From positions 640,998 to 692,488 of the forward strand of contig NZ_KB891316.1 in NCBI RefSeq assembly GCF_000373385.1: a DNA stretch of 51,491 bases. The letters are read 5' to 3'. The stretch comes from Thiobacillus thioparus DSM 505. Lineage in GTDB: Bacteria; Pseudomonadota; Gammaproteobacteria; Burkholderiales; Thiobacillaceae. Of the stretch, positions 8,930 to 18,733 are shown in pieces (the first letter of the stretch is position 1; each line of letters opens with the position of its first letter). The translations under genes and the position numbers were made by a program. The notes beneath the pieces are model-generated. The model saw nothing but the letters and a program-made list of their open reading frames with translations, did no database searches and was not told where the DNA came from.

Positions 8930-10648
8930 TTAGAGATTGGTAACGGCCTCGACCTCTTCCAGCGAGGTGAGCCCGGATTTGACTTTCAACAGACCTGCCT
9001 GCCGCAGGTCGAGCACGCCTTCGCGCCGCGCCTGGTCGGCGATGTCGGACTCGTTGCCGCCCTTGAGGATGATGCGGGTCATCTCATCGGTGATCGGCAT
9101 GACCTGGTAGATGCCTACGCGCCCCTTGTAGCCGGTGCCACCGCAGATATCGCACCCCACGGGTTTATAAGGCCTCCAGCTTCCATCAAGCTGTTCCTCG
9201 GTAAAGCCTGCCGCCAACAACGCTTCCTGTGGAATATCGGCCGGTTGCTTGCAGCCGCACAACTTCCGCCCCAGGCGTTGTGCGGTAATCAGGATCACCG
9301 AGGAAGCCACGTTGAAAGGCGCCACCCCCATGTTCAGCAAGCGGGTCAGGGTGCCGGGCGCATCGTTGGTATGCAGCGTAGACATCACCATATGGCCGGT
9401 TTGCGCGGCCTTAATGGCGATGTCGGCGGTTTCCAGGTCGCGGATTTCGCCGACCATGATGACGTCGGGATCCTGCCGCAGGAAGGATTTCAGCGCCGCC
9501 GAGAACGTCAGCCCGGCCTTGTCGTTGACGTTGACCTGGTTGATCCCGGGCAACTGGATTTCCGCCGGGTCTTCCGCCGTGGAAATGTTGACGTCGGGCT
9601 TGTTGAGGATGTTGAGGCAGGTATAGAGCGACACAGTCTTCCCGGAACCGGTCGGCCCCGTCACCAGCACCATGCCGTAGGGACGTTGCACCGCATTCAG
9701 AAGCAGTTCCTTCTGCCACGGCTCATAGCCCAGTGCCTCGATCCCCAGCTGCGCGCTGGTGGGATCGAGAATACGCATGACGATCTTTTCGCCATACAGC
9801 GTGGGCAAGGTGCTGACCCGGAAATCGATGGCGCGGTTCTTCGACAGCACCATTTTCATGCGGCCGTCCTGTGGCACGCGTTTTTCGGAAATATCCAGTC
9901 GCGACAACACCTTGATGCGCGAAGCGACCTTGTCCTTGATTGCCATCGGCGGCTGGGCGATTTCGGACAGGATGCCGTCCCGGCGGTAACGAATGCGATA
10001 AAACTTCTCGTACGGTTCGAAGTGAATGTCGGATGCGCCGATGTTGATGGCATCGAGCATGATCTTTTGCAGATAGCGCACCACCGGTGCATCGTCGATT
10101 TCGATGCCGCCGGTGTCCTGTTGCGCAGCCGCTGCGCTTTCTTCGTCGAGGAAATCCAGATTGAGGTCTTCGGCGTTCAACACAGCCATCGTGTTGTCGT
10201 TCGCTTCGCCCATCTTCTCGATGAGCTTGCCGAGCTTGTCGTCCTCCACCACCACCGGTTCCACCGCCTGCCCGGTCTGGAATTTCACCTCGTCCAGCGC
10301 CTGGAGATGCGTGGGGTCGGACGTCGCCACATACAGCTTGTTGCCCCGCTGATACAAGGCGAGTACCCGCCGTTTCTGCACCAACTTCGGATCGAGCAGC
10401 CCTTGCGGCAAGCTCTCATGATCCATGGCATTCAGATCCAGATAGGGGAAGCCGAACGAGGCAGCCGCAAACTCGGCAACCTGATCCGACTTGAACCGCC
10501 GCCCTTTGATCAATTCGGTCACGAACGAATCGCCCGATTGGCTGGCGCGTTTCCAGACGCCCTCAGCGTCGTCCTCGGACAGCCAGCCATGATTGACCAT
10601 GGCACGCGCCAGTCCGGTTAAATTGTTGGTGTTTGTCACAGCTGCCAT
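8930..10648 (-). CDS. pilB: Type IV pilus extension ATPase PilB
   Basis: Cytoplasmic hexameric ATPase that powers pilus extension. The product is 572 aa. The N-terminal MshE-N/GSPII_E domain covers roughly residues 5-150; the secretion ATPase domain has Walker A GPTGSGKT at 331-338, an Asp box, Walker B VIMVGEIRD and a His box MSTLHTNDAPGTL. A tetracysteine zinc site (CGCKQ and CDICGGTGYKGR) lies near the C-terminus. It is the first gene of the pilB-pilC-pilD-coaE-zapD-yacG run. The major pilin is not in the window. Confidence 0.96.
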   Translation of the reverse strand: MAAVTNTNNLTGLARAMVNHGWLSEDDAEGVWKRASQSGDSFVTELIKGRRFKSDQVAEFAAASFGFPYLDLNAMDHESLPQGLLDPKLVQKRRVLALYQRGNKLYVATSDPTHLQALDEVKFQTGQAVEPVVVEDDKLGKLIEKMGEANDNTMAVLNAEDLNLDFLDEESAAAAQQDTGGIEIDDAPVVRYLQKIMLDAINIGASDIHFEPYEKFYRIRYRRDGILSEIAQPPMAIKDKVASRIKVLSRLDISEKRVPQDGRMKMVLSKNRAIDFRVSTLPTLYGEKIVMRILDPTSAQLGIEALGYEPWQKELLLNAVQRPYGMVLVTGPTGSGKTVSLYTCLNILNKPDVNISTAEDPAEIQLPGINQVNVNDKAGLTFSAALKSFLRQDPDVIMVGEIRDLETADIAIKAAQTGHMVMSTLHTNDAPGTLTRLLNMGVAPFNVASSVILITAQRLGRKLCGCKQPADIPQEALLAAGFTEEQLDGSWRPYKPVGCDICGGTGYKGRVGIYQVMPITDEMTRIILKGGNESDIADQARREGVLDLRQAGLLKVKSGLTSLEEVEAVTNL

Positions 10649-10747
10649 AGCTCGATTCCAGACAAGTCCAGCGTCAAATTATCGTCCCTTCGCCTGCCCG
10701 GAGGGGACAGACACAGGGAATCACAGGCCTTAACGGCGATTTTTCGA

Positions 10748-12046
10748 CTAAATTGAGGCGTTTTCGGGCAGGGCTTTCTCAGCTGCCGGCAGATAGATAC
10801 GTGCCATCTTGACCGCGCGATCCTGCGTCTGCACGATTTCCACCGGTACGTCTCCCAGCTTGATACTCACACCCGCCTCGGGGATGTCCTCGAATTGCTC
10901 GAGCAGCAGGCCATTCAGCGTCTTCGGGCCGTCCAGTGGCAGCGACAGGCCCAGCTTGCGGTTCAGATGGCGCAGCAGGACGCTGCCCTCGACCAGCCAG
11001 TTGCCATCTTCCTCGCGTCGCAGGTACCCCGTATCCGACGGCGCCTGCGTGGTGAATTCGCCGACCATTTCCTCCAGCAGATCTTCCAGTGTCACCAGGC
11101 CCTGAAGTTCGCCGTATTCATCGACCACCAGTGCCAGCCGCCGCCGGCTGGACTGGAAATTACGCAACTGGGTAAACAGCGGCGTGCCTGCCGGGACAAA
11201 GTAGGGTGTTTCGAGATTGGCTTTCAATGTCTCCGTATCCAGCTCCTCGCCAGTCAGCGCGTGCAACACCCGGCGCACGTGGAGCACCCCCAGCAGATTG
11301 TCGGACGAGCCGGCATGCACCACCAGTCGAGTATGATGGCTGGTGGAAATCTGCTGCCGCATCCGTTCGGGATCATCTTCGATATCGATCGATTCGATCT
11401 GGCTGCGTGGCGTCATCACGTCATCGACCGTGATGTCCTCCAGTTCCAGCAGATTCATCAGAATCCGGTGGTGTTCGCGCGGCAGCCGCCCCGACGACTC
11501 CAGCACGATGGTGCGCAGCTCTTCCAGTCCCAGGCTATTGCCCTGCCCATGCTCGGGAGGCTTGATCCGCAGCAGCCGCAAAATACCCTGTACAAACAGG
11601 TTCACGAACCACACTACCGGATAGGCCAGCTTCAGCAGCGGCGCCAGTAGCAGCGTCGCCGGGTAGGCGACGCGTTCGGGGAAGGCGGCGCCCACCACCT
11701 TGGGCGTGACTTCGCTGAACACCAGAATCAGAAAAGTGAGCAGCAGCGTCGCCACGAACAGCACGACTTCACCCGAGCCAAACAGGCGAATGGCCAGCAC
11801 GGCCGACAACGTAGCCGAGGCGGAATTAACCAGATTGTTGCCGAGCAGGATCACGCCCAGCAGCTTGTCGGTCCTGTCCAGCAGTGCCTGCGCACGCATC
11901 GCCCCCCGCACGCCGGATTCGGCGGCATGACGCAGGCGATAGCGGTTGATCGCCATCATCGCGGTTTCGGACGCGGAAAAAAATGCCGAAGTCAGCAGCA
12001 GGACAGCAAGTGCCGCAAAGAGCGTACTGGTGGAAATACTGTCCAA
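10748..12046 (-). CDS. CNNM/CorC-type membrane protein (DUF21, CBS pair, CorC_HlyC)
   Basis: 432 aa in the order typical of CorC/HlyC and CNNM proteins: an N-terminal DUF21 domain with three to four membrane helices (start FAALAVLLLTSAFFSASETAMMA, then LLGNNLVNSASATLSAV), a CBS pair in the middle (DVMTPRSQIESI and the second copy starting ETPYFVPAGTPL), and a C-terminal CorC_HlyC domain. The family is linked to Mg2+ or Co2+ efflux and resistance; the exact substrate here is unknown. It is preceded closely (11 bases) by the ypjD-like gene, so the two are probably one operon reading away from ffh. Confidence 0.9.
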   Translation of the reverse strand: MDSISTSTLFAALAVLLLTSAFFSASETAMMAINRYRLRHAAESGVRGAMRAQALLDRTDKLLGVILLGNNLVNSASATLSAVLAIRLFGSGEVVLFVATLLLTFLILVFSEVTPKVVGAAFPERVAYPATLLLAPLLKLAYPVVWFVNLFVQGILRLLRIKPPEHGQGNSLGLEELRTIVLESSGRLPREHHRILMNLLELEDITVDDVMTPRSQIESIDIEDDPERMRQQISTSHHTRLVVHAGSSDNLLGVLHVRRVLHALTGEELDTETLKANLETPYFVPAGTPLFTQLRNFQSSRRRLALVVDEYGELQGLVTLEDLLEEMVGEFTTQAPSDTGYLRREEDGNWLVEGSVLLRHLNRKLGLSLPLDGPKTLNGLLLEQFEDIPEAGVSIKLGDVPVEIVQTQDRAVKMARIYLPAAEKALPENASI

Positions 12047-12057
12047 TCAGAATTGCC

Positions 12058-12843
12058 TCAACGCCTGAGTATCACTTCGAGCACAAACTGGGTACCCAGA
12101 TAGGCCAGCAACAGCAGGGTGAACCCGGTAATCGTCCAGACCAGCGCCGTACGCCCACGCCAGCCGCGGAAATGCCTTCCGAGGAGCAGCCCCCCGAAAA
12201 CCAGCCAGGACAGAATGGCGAACACGATCTTGTGGGTAAACTGCAGCGGCGTACCGAACAGTTCCTCCGAAAAAAATACCCCGCTGAATACCGCCAGGGT
12301 CAACAGTGCAAACCCCACACCGATAGTTTTGAACAGCATCGCTTCCAGCGTCAGCAAAGGCGGTGCTCCACCCTGAAGGAACGCGCCGCGATGCAGTTGT
12401 TTTTCCAACATGGTCATCATCACCGCATGCAAGGCGGCCACCGCCAGTAAGCCATAGGCAAGGAAAGACACCACCAGATGCGCGCGCAGGGTCAGTGCCT
12501 GCGAATCGGGAATGGCGTGGGTCTCGGTAAAAACCGCCATGAGCAGCACGGATAGCGCCGCCAGGCCGCTGACCCACGACTGCAGACGCGCCAGCGGAGC
12601 GCCCTGGCTGGCCAGCCAGTACGTCAGCGCGGTCAGCCATAGGATCGTCGACAGGGAGTTGCCGAATCCCAGCCGGATGTCGCCCTGCCCCAGCGCCGAA
12701 TTGAAGATCAACGCACCGTGCGCCAGCAAGGCCAGCGGCGTCAGCACGCGAACGGACGGAGCGGACGGCGTGCGTTGCAGGCGCCAGGCAATCCAGCCAT
12801 ACAGCGCGCTCACGCACAAAGTAACCAGCAAGAGTGGAGACAT
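12058..12843 (-). CDS. Cytochrome c assembly-type membrane protein (YpjD/CcsA family)
   Basis: 261 aa, almost entirely hydrophobic, with about eight predicted membrane helices. The region from residue 120 (RAHLVVSFLAYGLLAVAALHAVMM) to the C-terminus, including the FTHKIVFAILSW motif with a conserved His, matches the CcsA/CcmC/CcmF (CytC_asm) domain as found in E. coli YpjD. YpjD is encoded divergently next to ffh in many proteobacteria, as here. Its biochemical role is not established; a part in heme handling is inference. Confidence 0.85.
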   Translation of the reverse strand: MSPLLLVTLCVSALYGWIAWRLQRTPSAPSVRVLTPLALLAHGALIFNSALGQGDIRLGFGNSLSTILWLTALTYWLASQGAPLARLQSWVSGLAALSVLLMAVFTETHAIPDSQALTLRAHLVVSFLAYGLLAVAALHAVMMTMLEKQLHRGAFLQGGAPPLLTLEAMLFKTIGVGFALLTLAVFSGVFFSEELFGTPLQFTHKIVFAILSWLVFGGLLLGRHFRGWRGRTALVWTITGFTLLLLAYLGTQFVLEVILRR

Positions 12844-12912
12844 TCGTTAAAATGGATATCGGATTCAGCCAGCCTCATTATCCATGCCGCCCATAGCGGC
12901 AACAAGGAAGCC

Positions 12913-14254
<1,342 letters not shown>

Positions 14255-14256
<2 letters not shown>

Positions 14257-14286
14257 TCCCTGCCCACTGGCAAGACAGGGATTTTT
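14255..14286 (+). terminator. Hairpin terminator after ffh
   Basis: AATCCCTG (14255-14262) pairs with CAGGGATT (14276-14283), followed by TTT. It begins at the ffh stop codon. Its 3' half lies inside the rpsP promoter spacer. Confidence 0.6.
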
Positions 14287-14295
14287 GGGTATAAT
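14267..14295 (+). promoter_or_regulatory. Probable sigma-70 promoter of the rpsP-rimM-trmD operon
   Basis: A perfect -10 TATAAT (14290-14295) lies 17 bases after a -35-like CTGGCA (14267-14272), giving a start site roughly 28 bases before the rpsP ATG. The promoter is embedded in the ffh terminator hairpin. Confidence 0.65.
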
Positions 14296-14329
14296 TCGCG
14301 GTTTTCTCCGTTTACCGGTGGGTTGAATC

Positions 14330-14581
14330 ATGGTCGTTATTCGTCTTTCGCGCGGCGGCGCCAAAAACCGTCCTTTCTACAACGTAGTGGTCGCTGACTC
14401 GCGCTGCCGCCGTGATGGCCGCTTCATCGAGCGCGTCGGTTTCTACAACCCGGTGGCCGCTGAAGGCGCCGAAGCTGTGCGCCTGGATCAGGACCGCATC
14501 GGTTATTGGGTGAGCAACGGTGCCCAGATGTCTGACACCGTCGCCCGTCTGGTCAAGCAGAACAAGCCCGCTGCTGCCTGA
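14330..14581 (+). CDS. rpsP: Small ribosomal subunit protein bS16
   Basis: 30S subunit protein of 83 aa with the canonical opening [23 protein letters not shown] and the [20 protein letters not shown] segment. First gene of the conserved rpsP-rimM-trmD-rplS ribosome-maturation operon. Confidence 0.97.
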   Translation: MVVIRLSRGGAKNRPFYNVVVADSRCRRDGRFIERVGFYNPVAAEGAEAVRLDQDRIGYWVSNGAQMSDTVARLVKQNKPAAA

Positions 14582-14617
14582 TTTGTCTGAAACCGAAGCC
14601 TGGGTCGGCTGTCTGCA

Positions 14618-15118
14618 TTGAATAATGACTGGGTCGTTATGGGGCGCATCGCCGCCCCGTTCGGCATCAAGGGCTGGGTCAAGGTCCAGCCCTACAGCGA
14701 AGACCCGGGCGCGCTGATGGATTTCGAATCCTGGCGTGTCGGGCGCGGTGAACAGCAGACGCATTACACCGTCGAGATCATCCAGGACCACGGCAAAGCC
14801 CTGGTCGCCAAACTGGCGGGCATCGACGACCGCGACGCGGCGTATGCCCTGCGCGGACAGGAAATCTCGGTGGCGAAAAGCGCATTGCCGCCGCCAGAAG
14901 AGAATGAGTTTTACTGGTCGGACCTGATTGGCCTGACCGTGGTGAACCGTGAAGGCATCGAGTTGGGCAAGGTCGACAGCCTGATGGAAAGCGGGGCGAA
15001 CGACTTGCTGGTCGTCAAAGGCACGCGCGAACACCTGATTCCGTTCGTCGCGGCCTTTGTTGGCAAGGTCGATCTGGCAGGCGGAACGATCGAGGTGGAC
15101 TGGGGCGAAGACTACTGA
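14618..15118 (+). CDS. rimM: Ribosome maturation factor RimM
   Basis: Assists 30S assembly by binding uS19. The family opening [17 protein letters not shown] and the C-terminal PRC-barrel region ([35 protein letters not shown]) are clear. The start is uncertain: a TTG at 14618 gives 166 aa, whereas an in-frame ATG at 14639 would begin just at MGRIAAPFG; neither has a strong ribosome binding site. The stop overlaps the trmD start (TGATG), implying translational coupling. Confidence 0.93.
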   Translation: MNNDWVVMGRIAAPFGIKGWVKVQPYSEDPGALMDFESWRVGRGEQQTHYTVEIIQDHGKALVAKLAGIDDRDAAYALRGQEISVAKSALPPPEENEFYWSDLIGLTVVNREGIELGKVDSLMESGANDLLVVKGTREHLIPFVAAFVGKVDLAGGTIEVDWGEDY

Positions 15119-15816
15119 TGCGCTTCGATGCGGTCACGCTCTTCCCCGAGATGTTCGATGCCGTACTGGATTACGGCATCACGCGGCGGGCACTGGATCG
15201 CGGGGTGTACCGGTTCAAGGCCTGGAATCCGCGCGATTTCACCGATGATCCGCACCGCACGGTGGATGACCGGCCCTATGGCGGCGGCCCCGGCATGCTG
15301 ATGCTGGCCGAGCCGCTGGACCGCACGCTGAACGCTGTGCAGCAGGACTTGGCCGGCGAGAATTTGACGCCGTGGGTGGTGCATTTTTCACCCCGGGGTC
15401 GTCCGCTGACGCAGCAGCGGGTGATGGAATTGAAGGAAAGGTCTGCACTGGTATTGCTGTGTGGCCGCTATGAAGGCATCGACGAGCGGCTGCTGCAGCG
15501 CCGCGTGGACGAGGAGCTTTCGCTTGGCGACTTTGTGCTGTCGGGTGGCGAACTCCCCGCGTTGGCGCTGATGGATGCCCTCATCCGGCAGTTGCCGGGC
15601 GCGCTGAACGACGCCGAATCGGCCGCACAGGATTCGTTCAGCCACGGGCTGCTGGACTGTCCGCACTACACCCGGCCCGAGGTGTGGCAGGGCCTGGCAG
15701 TGCCCGAAGTGCTGAAAAGCGGCAACCATGCGGCGATTGCCAAATGGCGGCACGAAGAAAGCTTGCGGCTCACCGCCGCACTGCGGCCCGACCTGCTGGA
15801 GCAGGCGCGGAAGTAA
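15118..15816 (+). CDS. trmD: tRNA (guanine37-N1)-methyltransferase
   Basis: SAM-dependent SPOUT enzyme making m1G37 in tRNAs that read CNN codons, which prevents +1 frameshifting. The 232 aa show the [11 protein letters not shown] opening, the [11 protein letters not shown] loop and the trefoil-knot SAM site ([13 protein letters not shown] and [17 protein letters not shown]). It is coupled to rimM and followed after 135 bases by rplS. Confidence 0.96.
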   Translation: MRFDAVTLFPEMFDAVLDYGITRRALDRGVYRFKAWNPRDFTDDPHRTVDDRPYGGGPGMLMLAEPLDRTLNAVQQDLAGENLTPWVVHFSPRGRPLTQQRVMELKERSALVLLCGRYEGIDERLLQRRVDEELSLGDFVLSGGELPALALMDALIRQLPGALNDAESAAQDSFSHGLLDCPHYTRPEVWQGLAVPEVLKSGNHAAIAKWRHEESLRLTAALRPDLLEQARK

Positions 15817-15951
15817 ACGGATTGACCAGCTTGCATAAGTTAGGCTGGAAATGAGCGGCGCTGGAGTTAAAACAAACCCCTGGGCCAATGTGAAACGGCG
15901 TGACGTCCGCCCGCCAGGGTGCACCTCTCCCGCCAGATGTAAGGAAACATC

Positions 15952-16335
15952 ATGAACATCATCGAGCAACTCGAACAGGAAGAAATCGCCCGCCTGGGCA
16001 AAACCCTCCCCGTCTTCGCCCCCGGCGACACCGTCGTCGTTCAGGTGAAAGTGAAGGAAGGCAACCGCGAACGCCTGCAGGCTTACGAAGGCGTCGTCAT
16101 CGCCAAGCGCAACCGTGGCCTCAACTCCGCCTTCACCGTGCGCAAGATCTCCGCTGGCGAAGGCGTCGAGCGCACTTTCCAGACCTACTCGCCGCTGGTC
16201 GCCAGTGTCGAAGTCAAGCGCCGTGGCGACGTGCGCCGCGCCAAGCTGTACTACCTGCGCGAGCGTTCCGGCAAGTCCGCCCGCATCAAGGAAAAGCTGC
16301 CCGCCCGCAAGGCTGCGGCCACAGCTGCGGAATAG
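15952..16335 (+). CDS. rplS: Large ribosomal subunit protein bL19
   Basis: 50S protein at the subunit interface, 127 aa, with the conserved [30 protein letters not shown] and the [27 protein letters not shown] motif. The ATG follows TAAGGAAAC as ribosome binding site. It ends the rpsP operon and is followed by a strong terminator. The C-terminal Ala-rich tail is a common variable extension. Confidence 0.97.
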   Translation: MNIIEQLEQEEIARLGKTLPVFAPGDTVVVQVKVKEGNRERLQAYEGVVIAKRNRGLNSAFTVRKISAGEGVERTFQTYSPLVASVEVKRRGDVRRAKLYYLRERSGKSARIKEKLPARKAAATAAE

Positions 16336-16354
16336 ACCGTTTCCTACTGCCCGC

Positions 16355-16389
16355 AACTACGCCCGCATCATGCGGGCGTAGTTGTTTGA
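16355..16389 (+). terminator. Intrinsic terminator after rplS
   Basis: A 13-bp perfect stem, AACTACGCCCGCA (16355-16367) with TGCGGGCGTAGTT (16371-16383), has a three-base loop and a T-containing tail (GTTTGAT). It sits 19 bases after the rplS stop. Confidence 0.85.
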
Positions 16390-16432
16390 TCCCTTGCCAG
16401 ATTGGCCTGTTTCACCCGCCCGCAAACCGTGC

Positions 16433-16461
16433 TTGACCGCGACCGCGTATCGCACTAAATT
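16433..16461 (+). promoter_or_regulatory. Probable promoter of the TetR-family gene
   Basis: -35 TTGACC (16433-16438) and -10 TAAATT (16456-16461) are separated by 17 bases. The -10 runs into the palindromic operator that follows, as expected for autorepression. Confidence 0.6.
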
Positions 16462-16482
16462 AGAACGAACGTTCGTTCTAAT
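16459..16482. promoter_or_regulatory. Perfect 24-bp palindrome, probable TetR operator
   Basis: ATTAGAACGAAC is followed at once by its exact reverse complement GTTCGTTCTAAT. The site lies 8 bases before the TetR-family start codon and overlaps the predicted -10 and transcription start. Palindromes built on GAACGAACGTTCGTTC are typical of TetR autoregulatory operators. Confidence 0.85.
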
Positions 16483-16490
16483 CACAGTCC

Positions 16491-17078
16491 ATGTCAGTAG
16501 CCGCCCTTCAGCAGGAAGACACCCGCACGCTCGTGCTGGGTGCCGCGTTGCGCCTGTTCACCGAAAAAGGGTATTTCAATACGTCGGTTCATGACATCGG
16601 CCGCACGGCCGGCGTGAGCATAGGATCGATCTATCATCATTTCGGCGACAAGGAAGGGCTGGCACGCACGTTATACGCGGCGCTCACTGCCCGGATGCAA
16701 CACCTCATCGATGGCGTCGTACGCAGGGAAGGCAGCAGCCACGACCAGGCCCGTGAACTGGTGGCCCGCCTTTTCGCTTGGGCCGAAGCCGAACCACGGG
16801 AAATGGCTTTCCTTCTATATGCCCGGCATCGTGAGTTTTTGCCGAATGAACCTCCGGTCTGCGCCTCGCGGCCGTTTGCCATGATGCGCGAGATGATCAC
16901 CCGCGGCATCGCGCGCGGTGAAATCCGCCAGATGGATGTCATGGTCGCCTCCGCCAGCCTGTTCGGCGGCCCCATCCGCATGATTACCTCACGCCTGGAC
17001 GGAATCCTGCCTCAACCCCTGCCAGGCTATCTGGACGAAGTCTGGGACTGTGCCTGGCGGGCAGTCGCAACAGCGTAA
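16491..17078 (+). CDS. TetR/AcrR-family transcriptional regulator
   Basis: 195 aa. The N-terminal TetR helix-turn-helix (about residues 10-56, RLFTEKGYFNTSVHDIGRTAGVSIGSIYHHFGDKEGL) is clear; the C-terminal ligand domain is not diagnostic. The operator and promoter immediately upstream indicate autorepression. The only same-strand neighbour close by is a 72-aa Cys-rich protein 19 bases downstream, which is therefore a probable regulon member. The inducer is unknown. Confidence 0.9.
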   Translation: MSVAALQQEDTRTLVLGAALRLFTEKGYFNTSVHDIGRTAGVSIGSIYHHFGDKEGLARTLYAALTARMQHLIDGVVRREGSSHDQARELVARLFAWAEAEPREMAFLLYARHREFLPNEPPVCASRPFAMMREMITRGIARGEIRQMDVMVASASLFGGPIRMITSRLDGILPQPLPGYLDEVWDCAWRAVATA

Positions 17079-17097
17079 ACTGCTTGAAGGAAGCCCT

Positions 17098-17316
17098 ATG
17101 CACGCCCCCTCAGACTGTACAACCGAAGACCTTTGCGTCGGCTGCGTGTTCTACCCGCCCAACCTGCCGGCGCAGGCCTACTCCAAAGCAGACTGGACCA
17201 TGCTACAGGCGCGTTCATGTGCATTTGAATATGTCCCGGGCACGCCGGATTGCCAAGTCACGCGCAAGACAAGCTGCAGCCTGGTCGACCTTGCTGCCAC
17301 CCGTCCACCCCCCTGA
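17098..17316 (+). CDS. Small cysteine-rich protein of unknown function
   Basis: 72 aa, not recognised. The ATG at 17098 is preceded by AAGGAAG, which favours it over a longer reading that begins inside the tetR gene. Six cysteines stand at residues 7, 13, 16, 41, 52 and 60, with one CVGC pair, suggesting metal or redox binding or disulfides; there is no signal peptide or membrane segment. It follows the TetR gene by 19 bases and probably shares its promoter and control. Confidence 0.6.
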   Translation: MHAPSDCTTEDLCVGCVFYPPNLPAQAYSKADWTMLQARSCAFEYVPGTPDCQVTRKTSCSLVDLAATRPPP

Positions 17317-17388
17317 AAGCCGGCCTCGGAAATCAGCTTCGCACCGTGACGTCCTGACAGGCTGCGTCTCCCCGCTTAGAATGCCATC

Positions 17389-17859
17389 ATGCTTGCGTAT
17401 GACGCCATCCTACCCGCCCCGATGTGCCGTCTCGGTGCCCGCTTCACCGGCGAGGTGCTGACACGGCTGGATTTTCTGCCCATCGAGACGCCCCTCTCCG
17501 ACAGGCTGGACGCCCGCGCCCACCAACTAAGCCGCGAACTCGATGCCTACTGGCGCAATCCAGCTCATGCCTTCGCCTTGACCTACACACCGTTGGGCAC
17601 CCCATTTCAGTTACGCGTATGGCATGCGCTGATGGCGATCCCTCTCGGGCGACCGACAACCTACGGCGCCTTGGCCAAACAGCTCGGCACGGCTGCGCGC
17701 GCGGTGGGGCAGGCCTGCGGATCCAATCCCTTGCCCATCCTCATTCCCTGCCATCGCGTCGTGGCGGTCAGCGGACTCGGAGGGTTCATGCACGCATCGA
17801 ACGGCGCGCCTCTCGACGTGAAAACCTGGCTGCTGGCGCATGAGCGACGCTCTGATTGA
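17389..17859 (+). CDS. ogt: Methylated-DNA--protein-cysteine methyltransferase (Ogt/MGMT)
   Basis: Suicide repair protein transferring the methyl group from O6-methylguanine to its own cysteine. At 156 aa it is of Ogt size. The C-terminal DNA-binding domain shows the helix-turn-helix RPTTYGALAKQLGTAARAVGQACGSNP and the active-site IPCHRV with C121. The 3' end overlaps xerD by 20 bases. Confidence 0.93.
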   Translation: MLAYDAILPAPMCRLGARFTGEVLTRLDFLPIETPLSDRLDARAHQLSRELDAYWRNPAHAFALTYTPLGTPFQLRVWHALMAIPLGRPTTYGALAKQLGTAARAVGQACGSNPLPILIPCHRVVAVSGLGGFMHASNGAPLDVKTWLLAHERRSD

Positions 17860-18730
17860 CCGGTTTTGCGATCATCTGTGGCTGGAAGACGGCCTGGCCG
17901 ACCTCACGCTGGCAGCTTATCGGCGCGACCTGGAAACCTTCGCCTCCTGGTTGGGAAAAGAACGGGCACGCAGCCTGGATATGGTCGTCTCGGGTGATCT
18001 CGAAGCTTACCTGGCGTGGCGCTTCGCCCACCGCAGCCAGCCCAGCAGTGCGGCACGCTACAGTTCGGCGCTGAAACGCTTTTACCGTTATCTGCTGCGT
18101 GAAAACCTGATCGCCAGCGATCCCACGCTCAATCTGGACCGTCCCAAACTGCCGCGGGCGCTGCCCAAGACATTGACCGAAACGGATGTCGAACGCCTGC
18201 TCAACAGCGCCGATTCCGACACAACCCTGGGCCTGCGCGACCGTGCGATGCTGGAAACGCTGTATGCCACCGGCTTGCGAGTCTCGGAACTGGTAGGGCT
18301 GAAACTGACTGCACTCAATCTCAACGACGGCGTATTACGCGTCACCGGCAAGGGTAACAAGGATCGATTGGTACCGCTGGGCGAAGAATCGGTGCAATGG
18401 CTGCGGCGCTATATGGCGGAAGCCCGCCCGCAGTTGCTGGAAAAGCGTCTTTCCGACGCCGTATTCGTCACTGCGCGCGGCGAAGGCATGACGCGCCAGG
18501 CATTCTGGCATCTCATCAAGCGCCGCGCACTGGCCACCGGAATCACCCGTCCGCTGTCACCGCACACATTGCGTCACGCCTTTGCCACCCACTTGCTGAA
18601 TCATGGCGCCGACCTGCGGGTCGTGCAGATGCTGCTCGGGCACAGCGACATTTCCACTACGCAGATCTACACCCACGTCGCACGCGAGCGGCTGAAGCAG
18701 TTGCATGCACAACACCATCCGCGCGGCTGA
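17840..18730 (+). CDS. xerD: Site-specific tyrosine recombinase XerD
   Basis: Partner of XerC at dif for resolving chromosome dimers under FtsK control. The 296 aa comprise an N-terminal SAM-like core-binding domain (1-105) and a catalytic domain with R147, the K171 region, H242-xx-R245, H268 and the nucleophile Y277 in TQIYTHV, the full pentad. It overlaps ogt. It is a chromosomal housekeeping recombinase, not an element integrase. Confidence 0.94.
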   Translation: MSDALIDRFCDHLWLEDGLADLTLAAYRRDLETFASWLGKERARSLDMVVSGDLEAYLAWRFAHRSQPSSAARYSSALKRFYRYLLRENLIASDPTLNLDRPKLPRALPKTLTETDVERLLNSADSDTTLGLRDRAMLETLYATGLRVSELVGLKLTALNLNDGVLRVTGKGNKDRLVPLGEESVQWLRRYMAEARPQLLEKRLSDAVFVTARGEGMTRQAFWHLIKRRALATGITRPLSPHTLRHAFATHLLNHGADLRVVQMLLGHSDISTTQIYTHVARERLKQLHAQHHPRG

Positions 18731-18733
18731 ACG

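Noticed and set aside
8540..10621. 693-codon plus-strand open frame opposite pilB and pilC
   Set aside because: Antisense shadow produced by GC-rich codon bias; the minus strand encodes clear PilB and PilC, and the plus frame has His/Gln/Arg-rich, non-protein-like composition.
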